Source: Roseburia sp. 1XD42-34
Lineage (GTDB): Bacteria; Bacillota; Bacilli; Bacillales; Amphibacillaceae
DNA: 64,000 bases
Reading direction: 5' to 3'
Assembly: GCF_009917385.1 (NCBI RefSeq)
Contig: NZ_QWLJ01000016.1
Coordinates: 1 to 64,000 of the forward strand
The position numbers and the translations under genes were made by a program. The notes below the pieces were generated by a model. That model saw nothing but the letters and a program-made list of their open reading frames with translations. It was not told the origin of the DNA and ran no database searches. How positions within the stretch are numbered: the stretch's first letter is position 1; each line of letters opens with the position of its first letter. This document shows, piece after piece, positions 36,482 through 44,673 of this stretch.

Positions 36482-37414
36482 ATGAAAACAATATTGTCTG
36501 GTATTTCTGCTCTTATGTTGATTGGATTAATCATTGCTACTGTTATTTACCAGCAAACACTTTCAAAAGCTTCACTTATAGATGATCACGATACAGAAGA
36601 AGGGAAAGCGACCGATGAAACAGATTTACAAGAAGACGAAAATCCAACTGATTCATTGGTCGCAAATGAAACTGTCGATTATGCTATAGAAAATGAACAA
36701 CTGTTCGTCACCTACAACAAAGGCATAGACTGGATTCATGTTCCAATCGAGAAACATCTTTTGTTTGCTGGAGATTACAACGGAAGGGAGGATGAACTGA
36801 TACCACAAAGTTACATACTTTCTAAAGAACGTACGGTATTTTTGCATCCAAAAGGAGAGAGATCTGTTGGAATAACTTACTCCTTAAACAAAGGAAAATC
36901 ATGGCAAACATCGGTTATCGTTGAAAACTATCCAGCTATTCGATTTCGGAAAGTAGCATTTTTGAATGATGATTTTGGTTATACCATACTTTCAGGTAGT
37001 CGAACGATGTCTCAAGAAGCTTCCAGTGTTTACCTTACTTTTGACGGCGGTAAAAGCTGGAGACAAGTATCAAGACCAAATACTGCAAGAATGATTGCTA
37101 ATGGTGGATTTATTGATGAAAGCACGGGCTTTCTGTCCTATGGTACCATTAACCCTGAAGCACCAGAGCTTTATGTAACAAAAGATACAGCGCAGACATG
37201 GAAACAAGCAAAAGTTCACGTGCCAGATAAATATAAGCTACATTTTGTGACTGCGGAAACTCCTAAAAAAGTAGGTGATCACCTCATCATGCTTGTACAA
37301 CAAGGGCCAAATGGAGATTATAAAGGTGGAAAAGTAAAAGGGAAATTTAAATCAACCGACGGCGGAGAAACATGGAAATTCGTATCGGAGGTGGAATCAG
37401 TTGAAACAGAGTAG
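36482..37414 (+). CDS. Membrane-anchored BNR/Asp-box repeat protein
   Basis: A 310-residue protein with one N-terminal membrane segment (residues 5-24), an acidic linker, then a beta-propeller-like region with four Asp-box motifs: SLNKGKSWQT, TFDGGKSWRQ, TKDTAQTWKQ and STDGGETWKF. Asp-box proteins include sialidases and photosystem assembly factors (YCF48), but no catalytic residues can be assigned. It is probably surface-exposed. It overlaps the next gene by 14 bases, so the two likely work together. Function unknown. Confidence 0.7.
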   Translation: MKTILSGISALMLIGLIIATVIYQQTLSKASLIDDHDTEEGKATDETDLQEDENPTDSLVANETVDYAIENEQLFVTYNKGIDWIHVPIEKHLLFAGDYNGREDELIPQSYILSKERTVFLHPKGERSVGITYSLNKGKSWQTSVIVENYPAIRFRKVAFLNDDFGYTILSGSRTMSQEASSVYLTFDGGKSWRQVSRPNTARMIANGGFIDESTGFLSYGTINPEAPELYVTKDTAQTWKQAKVHVPDKYKLHFVTAETPKKVGDHLIMLVQQGPNGDYKGGKVKGKFKSTDGGETWKFVSEVESVETE

Positions 37415-38288
37415 ATTACGTATAACAGGTTGGTTGCTGTTTCTATTAGCGGTTTTACTATTCAGTGGTCAGATTGGCTTTTTGCTTATTCAATCCAATT
37501 ACTCTCAAGTAGAGTACGTTGATAATCGTCTGTTTTACTTGTTTAATATAAGTTTCGCTATTTTTTTAGCATTAGCGCTTTTGTTTTTGCTACGTCTATC
37601 AAAAATATGGAGACTACTTGTCATTACTAGCTTTGGAATATTTGCAATTGCAAATAGTTGGTTGTTCATTTCCACTAATCAGCAAATAAAAAATATCATC
37701 AGCATTTCACCTGACTTTAAACAAATATTATCCATAAAAAAGCAGGTGGATACAAAAGAGGCTACATATTATCGGACCAAATTAGGTATTTTAGCAATGC
37801 CACACCAAAAGCTGCCGGAAGATATAAGTAGTACACCTAAAATAGACTGGTTAGCAAATGATATAGCTGCGGTTACCTATAAATCTCCAGATGCCAAGCT
37901 CCAGCAATTTATTGCTACATATGGTGATCGCGGAATAGGGGGTTCTTACTATGAAGTAGGAGCAGTTACCCGTGGGAGATGGGGTGGCGAAAGTGTAGCG
38001 ATGAGAAATAACACAGAAGGGATTACGATTATAACAAAAGCCACTTCTGAAACGTTTAATTGGGATCAAGTCATTCAGTATGGAACACTTGCCCTTGTAT
38101 TAATAAAAGATAATCAAGCTGTATGGACGATTGCATTAGATGAAAACTTTGATGCTGAGGCAATCAACGATGGAAAACAACAAACAGGAACTATTACGTT
38201 ATACAAAGCAACAATGGAAGATAATCAACCAATAAAGCTTGAATATCGTGGCAGGGAAAGTGGTCTGATTAAACCTGCTGAAAAATGA
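37401..38288 (+). CDS. Unknown membrane protein coupled to BNR protein
   Basis: A 295-residue protein of unrecognised family. Residues 8-95 hold three hydrophobic segments (LLFLLAVLLFSGQIGFLLI, FYLFNISFAIFLALAL-type, LLVITSFGIFAIANSWLF). The rest is a soluble, probably extracytoplasmic, domain with a glycine-rich patch (GDRGIGGSYYEVGAVTRGRW). The start is TTG at 37401 after GGAGGTGG, inside the end of the BNR gene, so translation is coupled. I cannot assign a function. Confidence 0.6.
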   Translation: MKQSRLRITGWLLFLLAVLLFSGQIGFLLIQSNYSQVEYVDNRLFYLFNISFAIFLALALLFLLRLSKIWRLLVITSFGIFAIANSWLFISTNQQIKNIISISPDFKQILSIKKQVDTKEATYYRTKLGILAMPHQKLPEDISSTPKIDWLANDIAAVTYKSPDAKLQQFIATYGDRGIGGSYYEVGAVTRGRWGGESVAMRNNTEGITIITKATSETFNWDQVIQYGTLALVLIKDNQAVWTIALDENFDAEAINDGKQQTGTITLYKATMEDNQPIKLEYRGRESGLIKPAEK

Positions 38289-38636
38289 AATCACTCCATG
38301 TAATCTGTAAGTCAACACTATTTATTTACGTATATAAGTGCTGTGTGATTTTTACCTTAATTGTAATAGAGTGTGTACGGAACATGTCAAGGCAGGAGAT
38401 AACAGCACCTGTCTGATCCGTTTAATTATCCGAAAATCGGTAGTAGATGGCTGCAAAAGAGAAAAAAATAGGCAATGCCAATAAGAACCTGGGACAGTAT
38501 AGTAATTCCTCTTAATCGTTGATTTTTACTAGCCAATACTTTTGAAAGCAGCTTCGAAACTTATACACCTTATTCATTTCAAATGATGACGGATATCGTT
38601 TATTTACTCCTGAAACCAATTGGAATGGATGTTGAT

Positions 38637-38676
38637 TATTCTGTTCTCTGGAGATTAACCTCCAGAGAACAGAATA
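38637..38676. repeat. Perfect 17-bp inverted repeat
   Basis: TATTCTGTTCTCTGGAG (38637-38653) pairs exactly with CTCCAGAGAACAGAATA (38660-38676) across six bases. No T run follows, so it is not a standard terminator. Confidence 0.8.
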
Positions 38677-38829
38677 CATAAGCAATAGACGGAATAAAGA
38701 AAGGGTAAGTTTCAGGGATTTACCTTAATGAAAGTTATTGCAACAATGTCCTCTCGTTTGGTGTAAATGGTTCAAATATGCTATATTTTAAAAATTGACG
38801 CTCATTTTAGGAGTTGCTACCATAATAGA

Positions 38830-38845
38830 TAGAATGTTCATTCTA
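38830..38845. promoter_or_regulatory. Operator-like palindrome upstream of TetR gene
   Basis: TAGAATGTTCATTCTA is a perfect 16-base palindrome, 22 bases before the TetR start. It is just downstream of a likely promoter (TTGACG at 38795, CATAAT at 38821, long 20-base spacer). Autoregulation is probable. Confidence 0.6.
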
Positions 38846-38866
38846 CAGTAATAAGGAGTGAAAAAT

Positions 38867-39421
38867 ATGAGCTCATCAATGAAACGAGAAGCTTTATTAG
38901 AAGTTGCGGAACGTTTATTTTACGAAAAAGGATTTCGCGGCGTTGGTTTAAAGCAAATTATTACAGAAGCTAATGTAGCAACGATGACATTATACAATCA
39001 TTTTTCCTCCAAAGAGAAACTAGTTGAAGAAGTTCTCAAAAAACGTGAAAAGCGCTACTGGTCTTACTTGGATCGATATGTTGATGTGGACTCCGATTCT
39101 CCATTTATCCTTGCTGTAGAGGCACATAGTCGGTGGTTAAAGGAGTATTCGTTTAAAGGAGATATGTTTTTACGAGCAATTGAAGATTATGCAGGTGAAA
39201 ATAACGAAATAGAGAGCATAGCTAGAAATCATAAATCTAAACTATTTCGTTATTTTCAACAATTAGCTTTTAAAAAAGGAAAGGAAAATCAGCAAGATTT
39301 GGCTAATCAATTTACTTTATTGCTAGAAGGAATGGCTTCGATGGCGACATTAATTGGCGTAGAGAAAGCAACCTCACACTCGATTGCGATGGCTCGGGAA
39401 CTTGTCCAGCAGGCTTCGTAA
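38867..39421 (+). CDS. TetR/AcrR-family transcriptional regulator
   Basis: A 184-residue regulator. The N-terminal helix-turn-helix is FYEKGFRGVGLKQIITEANV followed by TMTLYNHFSSKEKLVEEVL. The C-terminal ligand domain is helical with no recognisable specificity. AAGGAG lies eight bases before the ATG at 38867; a GTG at 38858 overlaps it. The adjacent MFS transporter gene, 158 bases downstream on the same strand, is the likely target along with the gene itself. Confidence 0.85.
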   Translation: MSSSMKREALLEVAERLFYEKGFRGVGLKQIITEANVATMTLYNHFSSKEKLVEEVLKKREKRYWSYLDRYVDVDSDSPFILAVEAHSRWLKEYSFKGDMFLRAIEDYAGENNEIESIARNHKSKLFRYFQQLAFKKGKENQQDLANQFTLLLEGMASMATLIGVEKATSHSIAMARELVQQAS

Positions 39422-39579
39422 TTTTTTGTTTTTAAAACGTTATGTGTCAAAATCAAGGTGGAAAAAGTACTTAACTTGGTTCTCCACAGATAGGCAGATA
39501 GCAAATGATAACCAATAAGGAAAATATGCAAATAAAAATAGAAAGACCGATCTATCTATATAAGCCAAGGAGGGGTACC

Positions 39580-40734
39580 ATGAAATTATTGCGGCTTATC
39601 TTACCTGGTATAGCAATGATCGCTTCCACATACGGACTAGCTAGGTTTAGTTTCGGATTGCTACTTCCTGATATACAAGATTCATTACAATTTTCTGATG
39701 TTACCTCTGGAACCATTTCTGCATTATTCTATATAGCTTTTTGTTTAACGATAAGCCTTTCAACCCTTATAACTATTAAGAAAGGTCCTCGGAAAATGAT
39801 TTTTGTCGCTGGTCTTGCTGCACTATTTGGGCTGCTGTTGATGGGGTCAGCACCAAATATCTATATACTTGGATTAGGTGTTCTACTAGCCGGCGCTAGT
39901 ACAGGGCTGGTATCTCCTCCTTATGGAGCTGCGATTTCACTTTGGATAGAAGAGAAAAAGCAAGGAACAGCAAATACTTGGATTAATTCTGGTACAAGTA
40001 TTGGTATTATTGTTTCTGGATTAGGTGCGATATTATTAACACCACATTGGCGCATCACCTATTTTATTTATGCATTTTTAACATGTATAACATTGCTTTG
40101 GAATCTCCAAATTATCCCAAAGGAAACGATGTATTCCACCCGAATGATATTAAAAAGAGGAGATTATTCGATTAAAGGGGTAGAGGGAGCTTTAAGACTG
40201 GGTGTTGCTTCCGTTCTATTAGGAACTTGCTCAGCTGTATTTTGGACGTTCTCACGTTCTTTTTTTGAAAGCGCTGGAAAATATGAGGATTGGCAATTAT
40301 CCATATTTTGGGTCGTTATTGGTGTTTTAGGTATTTTAGGTGGCTTTTCTGGTTCACTCATAGAAAAGAAAGGCTTATCTTTTTCTTATAAATTTGCTAC
40401 TATACTATTATCTGTTGCTATTATCCTTTTAGCCGTTTCGCCTGAAAAGTGGTTTATCGCATATTCTGCTGCAGGAATATTTGGTGGCTCTTATATATTT
40501 TTAACAGGTGTCATACTTGTTTGGGGAATTCGGGTATTTATTCATAATGCTTCGCTCGGAATTGGCGTTCCTTTTCTATTATTAGCAGTTGGGCAAGTAA
40601 TTGGTTCTTTATCTGCTGGTTTATTCATTGACCTTTGGGGATACGCATTTACGTTTATTATATTTGGGTGTGCTGGTTTATTAGCTAGTTTCATTAACCC
40701 TAAGAAAAAGCAAACATATCCATCTATATCGTAG
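39580..40734 (+). CDS. MFS transporter, YbfB/YjiJ-like
   Basis: A 384-residue major facilitator with about 12 hydrophobic segments. The N-terminal STYGLARFSFGLLLPDIQDS is typical of YbfB/YjiJ-type carriers. The segment-2/3 loop (ITIKKGPRKMIFVAG) is a modified MFS motif A. The ATG at 39580 follows AAGGAGGGG. The frame continues upstream to 39505 without support. It probably exports a toxic compound sensed by the neighbouring TetR protein. Substrate unknown. Confidence 0.8.
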   Translation: MKLLRLILPGIAMIASTYGLARFSFGLLLPDIQDSLQFSDVTSGTISALFYIAFCLTISLSTLITIKKGPRKMIFVAGLAALFGLLLMGSAPNIYILGLGVLLAGASTGLVSPPYGAAISLWIEEKKQGTANTWINSGTSIGIIVSGLGAILLTPHWRITYFIYAFLTCITLLWNLQIIPKETMYSTRMILKRGDYSIKGVEGALRLGVASVLLGTCSAVFWTFSRSFFESAGKYEDWQLSIFWVVIGVLGILGGFSGSLIEKKGLSFSYKFATILLSVAIILLAVSPEKWFIAYSAAGIFGGSYIFLTGVILVWGIRVFIHNASLGIGVPFLLLAVGQVIGSLSAGLFIDLWGYAFTFIIFGCAGLLASFINPKKKQTYPSIS

Positions 40735-40865
40735 GTGGTAAGCAGTATCGTTTTCTTTAGAGTGGTAAAACATATATAATTATCTGAAGCAGTAGATTAT
40801 AATATGTTTCCTTTTTTTAAGAGTTAAGAAAGCATAAAAATTTGGCTTATGAGTACCGATATAAT

Positions 40866-41083
40866 GGAATAGCCACGTCCGGCTTAAGCGCCCAGCAACT
40901 AGGCAACTTCACGAATCGCCCTACGATAAGTCATCATCGGTTCGTGGTTAAGAGGAAGGCCGACTAACAACGGGCTTGCCGCCCCACGTCGGCATACTCC
41001 TGTTGCAGGAGCATGGTTCCTAAAACTTTAGTTAATTCGCTCCAGTCGCTACGTTGTTAACCGGGCGCTATGCGCCTTTGTTC
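40866..41083 (+). repeat. Dispersed palindromic repeat, copy C (long form)
   Basis: A well-preserved 218-bp copy. It includes the inner segment with two further hairpins: GCCGAC/GTCGGC, and CTCCTG-TTG-CAGGAG. The left arm GGCTTAAGCGCCC is complementary to the right-end region GGGCGC(t/c)..GCC. It ends 55 bases before the speG-like start. The flanking TACCGATA on the left is shared with copy A. Confidence 0.8.
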
Positions 41084-41138
41084 AGTTTATACTGATTTTA
41101 CAATTATTCGTAACAAGTTATTATGGAGGTTTATAAAA

Positions 41139-41660
41139 TTGAAGAAACATTTACAATTACGCGTTTTAGAGGAAGAAGATTTACCGTTTATTCACAAGTT
41201 AGCTAACGACCCAAAAATTATGTCATATTGGTTTGAAGAGCCATACTATTCATTTGCAAGGTTAAAGGAAATGTATGAGAAGCAAGCTCAGGATCATCAT
41301 ATACGACGTTTTATCGTAGAAGGAAAAGGTAAAGAAAAAATTGGTTTAGTAGATATTGCTTATATTGATTATCATGTTCACCGCAATGCAGAGTTTGAAA
41401 TTATCATTTCCCCCGATCATCAAGGCAAAGGATATGCCATTCATGCAGCGAAATTAGCAATGAACTATGCATTTGCAACGTTAAACTTGCATAAACTATA
41501 CCTCATTGTTGATAAACAAAATGAAAAAGCAATTCATATTTATAAAAAGCTGGGTTTTGCTGTAGAAGCAGAATTAAAAGAAGAATTTTTTGTAAATGGA
41601 AGCTACCACGATGTGTTACGTATGTGTATCTTTCAGCGTGAATATCTTAACAAAGCATAA
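41139..41660 (+). CDS. speG: Spermidine N-acetyltransferase (SpeG-like GNAT)
   Basis: A 173-residue GNAT enzyme. LQLRVLEEEDLPFIHKL at the N terminus, FEIIISPDHQGKGYAIHAAK (acetyl-CoA loop QGKGYA) and HIYKKLGF are characteristic of SpeG, which acetylates spermidine and spermine to prevent polyamine toxicity. The start is TTG at 41139, eight bases after GGAGGT. The frame extends back into the repeat element but that part is not family-like. It stands alone. Confidence 0.8.
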   Translation: MKKHLQLRVLEEEDLPFIHKLANDPKIMSYWFEEPYYSFARLKEMYEKQAQDHHIRRFIVEGKGKEKIGLVDIAYIDYHVHRNAEFEIIISPDHQGKGYAIHAAKLAMNYAFATLNLHKLYLIVDKQNEKAIHIYKKLGFAVEAELKEEFFVNGSYHDVLRMCIFQREYLNKA

Positions 41661-41897
41661 GTTACGGATCATAAGCGAGTATATAGCAGAATTTCAATAT
41701 GTTTATTTTTTATATGGAAACGCGATAAAGCTTCACCAATACATTCACTAGTATGTGTTTTAGTCTATTCAAGAACTGTATGATAGTTTTCCGTTTGCTT
41801 TGTAAAAAAACAAGGGGAAAAAGGGTTTACTAGGTATTTGTCCACCTTTATAGAAGATTATTGGTTGGTTTTCCTTATTAATCCCTTATCGTTCAAT

Positions 41898-41926
41898 AGT
41901 AAAGTATTTCAAAAAAATACTTTACT
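41898..41926. repeat. Inverted repeat
   Basis: AGTAAAGTATTT (41898-41909) pairs perfectly with AAATACTTTACT (41915-41926). No T run follows. Confidence 0.7.
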
Positions 41927-42252
41927 GCCGATGGGGTGTGTTATGTCGAAAAGGTTAAAAAATTTGGTTCATTAAACTTATTGATATTTAGGGTCGGTTA
42001 TCAGGTTATCTTGTCTCTAGCCGTGGTACGAGAAGTATGGTTATCCAAGTAAGATAAAGCGGTTTTAACAAGATTATCGCAGAATCAAAAAGATGAAAAA
42101 ATATAAAAATGATATTCATTTAGGATCGGCATTTAAACAATTATGGTTAAACAAAAAACTTTTAGAGAGTAGGACTCGTAAAGAAAGAAGAGTATTATGC
42201 AGCTCATGGCTACCCACATAAGTTTTTTGTTAAGGATTTAGTAGTACAAATT

Positions 42253-42296
42253 ATTGAAACCAAATTTTCCTTATTTAGGGAAAAATTGGTTTCAAT
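42253..42296. repeat. Inverted repeat
   Basis: ATTGAAACCAAATTTTCC (42253-42270) pairs with GGAAAAATTGGTTTCAAT (42279-42296), with one mismatch. Confidence 0.7.
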
Positions 42297-42422
42297 ATTG
42301 GACATATATTCAAAAAATAAAAAATGCGATTGTTTTCCGAATATTCATTTTTCTAGTTTGCAACATAATAGTGATAAGCGGCTAATGATAAACTGCTAGG
42401 CGGTAACTGATAAATTAACGCC

Positions 42423-42442
42423 GTTATCTTAATTAAGATAAC
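42423..42442. promoter_or_regulatory. Perfect 20-bp operator-like palindrome
   Basis: GTTATCTTAATTAAGATAAC is a perfect dyad. Its ATCT...AGAT halves resemble MhqR/MarR-type operators of Bacillus. It lies just before an AAGGAG site and an ATG that leads to a stop after two more codons. Confidence 0.5.
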
Positions 42443-42644
42443 AAGGAGTATTCAAATGAAGTGCTAGGTATTCAGTACGGGGTTCTTAAAGTTTGTAAAG
42501 GTAGAGGTTAATTATAGTTACTGCTTATTGCTCTATTTTTAACGATTTATTCCATTAATTGGAATGTGATTCAATGTATTTACGCAAATAACAAGAAAAG
42601 CAATAGTCATGACCAAATACAATAACAGAAAAGAGGTAAGAATA

Positions 42645-43193
42645 ATGGAGACACCAATCAAATTCATCGAGGGAAAACGGATCTACTTACGACCCATTGA
42701 AGAAAAGGACATACCTATGTTGTATGCAAGCCTTTGGGATCGTGAAGCAAGACGGCTTACAGGAACACAAACCGTATTTAGTCTTAGGGGTGTAGAACAG
42801 TTTATTATATCTGCTGCTACTGATCAGAGTAGAATGGATCTGTTAATTTGTCTACAAGAAAACGATCTTTGTATTGGAGATCTAGCAATAACGGATATTG
42901 ACTATAAAAATCGAAATGCTTCCGTACGAATCGCTCTATTTAACAAAGCATACTGGGGTAATGGTTATGGTACAGAAGCAATGGAACGGTTGATAACCCA
43001 TGGATTTGAACAACTAAATTTACATCGAATAGAATTAGAAGTCTTTGACTTTAATACAAGAGCAAAAAAATCGTATGAAAAACTAGGATTTAAACAAGAA
43101 GGTATTCGCAGAGAAGTATTGTTTTATGATGGAGAATATCATAATGCAATAATCATGAGCGTATTAAAAGACGAATTCTTAAAGAATGATTAG
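42645..43193 (+). CDS. GNAT-family N-acetyltransferase
   Basis: A 182-residue RimJ/SpeG-type acetyltransferase. It has FIEGKRIYLRPIEEKDIPML, then AYWGNGYGTEAMERLITHGF (acetyl-CoA loop GNGYGT) and SYEKLGFKQEGIRRE. Substrate unknown; relatives modify ribosomal protein N termini, polyamines or antibiotics. I use the ATG at 42645 with AGAGG before it. The frame opens at 42609. It sits alone between decayed sequence stretches. Confidence 0.78.
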   Translation: METPIKFIEGKRIYLRPIEEKDIPMLYASLWDREARRLTGTQTVFSLRGVEQFIISAATDQSRMDLLICLQENDLCIGDLAITDIDYKNRNASVRIALFNKAYWGNGYGTEAMERLITHGFEQLNLHRIELEVFDFNTRAKKSYEKLGFKQEGIRREVLFYDGEYHNAIIMSVLKDEFLKND

Positions 43194-43401
43194 TACCAAC
43201 ATATTTAAATTAGCTGCGCTATTTATGCAATAATTAAAGGTTTTTAGTCGCATTAGCAATACCTTGCAATGACCTTAATATGCGAGCAATATAGATGAAA
43301 TGGTTTTCCCTTAAAGGTTGGAATTATCGGTGGTGGTTTTAAAGATGTTATTTTTTAAAATTAATTATATGAATTAATAAAATTCAGAAAGGAGTTTTTT
43401 A

Positions 43402-43751
43402 ATGAATCCATTAGTAAAAAAAACTGATACAGCATTTATTCAAATGGATAATTCGGAAAATTCATTAAACTGGTACAAAAAAATTTTATTCTTGAAATTG
43501 ATTTTAAGGAAGATTACTATCTAGCATTAAAAGTTGGCGAAACCCCCCTTACGTTAATCGAAACAGAAAACGTTACAACTAAAAAATTAGACCATGCAAT
43601 ATTATACTTTTATTCGAAAAATACAGAAGATATATTTGATATTATAAAAAAGAATACTGAACATTATACGGAGATTAAATTTGAAGACGGAGTATATTTT
43701 TTTGAATTTAAAGATAACAGTGGTAATCTTTTAGGAATTTGCTCATATTAA
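43402..43751 (+). pseudogene. VOC/glyoxalase-family gene, frameshifted
   Basis: Starts well (AAAGGAG, then ATG at 43402, MNPLVKKTDTAFIQMDNSEN, WYKK) but runs into a stop soon after. A second frame continues the same domain from about 43480 (LEIDFKEDYYLALKVGETPL, HAILYFYSKNTEDIFDI, FFEFKDNSGNLLGICSY) to a stop at 43749. The switch falls at a run of seven A residues (43477-43483). The two halves together form one about 115-residue vicinal-oxygen-chelate protein. A true mutation or a base-call error at the homopolymer are both possible. Confidence 0.7.
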
Positions 43752-43780
43752 CTGCTTTATCTATTTTTTTGAACTTACTG

Positions 43781-43908
43781 GTGGATAAAGGAGAAGTTGT
43801 GGAGGAAGGAAGCTTTCAAGAATTAATTAAACAAGGTTATATTATAAAATGTACACTTCGCAATCTAAATGGTATCAAGATGAGGAATTAGAAGTTGAGG
43901 TGATTTAA
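43781..43908 (+). pseudogene. C-terminal remnant of an ABC exporter
   Basis: The first frame reads VDKGEVVEEGSFQELIKQGY, the typical end of the nucleotide-binding domain of MsbA-type exporters. It then shifts to a frame reading MYTSQSKWYQDEELEVEVI and a stop at 43906. No Walker or membrane region lies upstream, so the rest of the gene is gone. The remnant ends directly at the start codon of the next ABC ATPase. Confidence 0.55.
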
Positions 43909-44673
43909 ATGGGAGAGGCACATGCTATTTTGTCCGTAAAAAATTTAAACAAAGTCTACAAAAGTGCGGACGAAAAAGTGGTGGCACTAAAAGACGTTCA
44001 TTTTAGTTTGTTAGAGGGTGAGTTTTTAGCTATTATGGGAACAAGTGGCTCAGGAAAAAGTACGCTACTGAACATATTAGGAGCAATGGATGAACCGACG
44101 TCTGGTGAGATTGAAATAAGAGGAATATATGATCAAAATATATTTAAAGAGCCGTATGCAACAACATATCGCCGTGAAAATGTTGGATTTATTTTCCAAT
44201 CTTTTCATTTATTGAAGGATTTAACGGTAGAGGAGAATGTTGCTCTCCCACTTATTCTAAAGAATGTAAACTTTTCGACCGTTGAGGCAAGCGTGAATAA
44301 AATGTTAGAGTTGGTCCAGTTAACTAAATGGAGAAAACATCGCCCTCTAGAACTTTCCGGTGGTCAGCAACAAAGGGTAGCGATTAGTCGAGCATTAATC
44401 ACTTCCCCACCCCTCATCTTGGCGGATGAACCTACTGGTAATTTGGACTTCAATACTTCTACTAGCATATTAAATGTCTTAGAAGAAATTAATAAATCAT
44501 TCAATCAGAGTATTGTCATTGTGACACACGATCCGTATGTTGCATCATTCGCTAATAGGGTTCTTTTCTTTCATGATGGAAGTATTAAAAATGAATATCA
44601 TTGTCGAAACGATTCCTCTGATATGGAATGTATCTTACAGGAATTCAAAGTCATTATGGAGAGTTCATTATGA
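43909..44673 (+). CDS. ABC transporter ATPase, MacB/BceA-like
   Basis: A 254-residue ATPase with GTSGSGKST (Walker A), [15 protein letters not shown] (signature) and [12 protein letters not shown] (Walker B), the pattern of LolD/MacB/BceA subunits that drive FtsX-type permeases. The ATG immediately follows the stop of the exporter remnant. Its last codons overlap the permease start (ATGA). Such pairs export or detoxify antimicrobial peptides or act in lipoprotein traffic. No two-component system is next to it, so the inducer is unknown. Confidence 0.87.
   Translation: MGEAHAILSVKNLNKVYKSADEKVVALKDVHFSLLEGEFLAIMGTSGSGKSTLLNILGAMDEPTSGEIEIRGIYDQNIFKEPYATTYRRENVGFIFQSFHLLKDLTVEENVALPLILKNVNFSTVEASVNKMLELVQLTKWRKHRPLELSGGQQQRVAISRALITSPPLILADEPTGNLDFNTSTSILNVLEEINKSFNQSIVIVTHDPYVASFANRVLFFHDGSIKNEYHCRNDSSDMECILQEFKVIMESSL

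Larger units (their letters stand above)
38289..38866. other. Intergenic region with long hairpin
   Basis: Contains a 17-bp perfect hairpin (38637-38676) and the promoter/operator of the following TetR gene. A reading frame near 38565-38680 looks weakly protein-like but has no start or match. Confidence 0.45.
41661..42644. other. Decayed intergenic region with palindromes
   Basis: Nearly 1 kb with no intact gene. It holds three strong dyads (41898-41926, 42253-42296, 42423-42442) and short protein-like fragments interrupted by stops. After the last dyad an AAGGAG and an ATG (42456) are followed by a stop after two more codons, as if a gene had been lost. I could not identify the source of the fragments. 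Confidence 0.45.

Noticed and set aside
41070-41138. Upstream extension of the speG-like frame
   Set aside because: Begins inside the palindromic repeat; the TTG at 41139 has a proper ribosome site and gives the family length.
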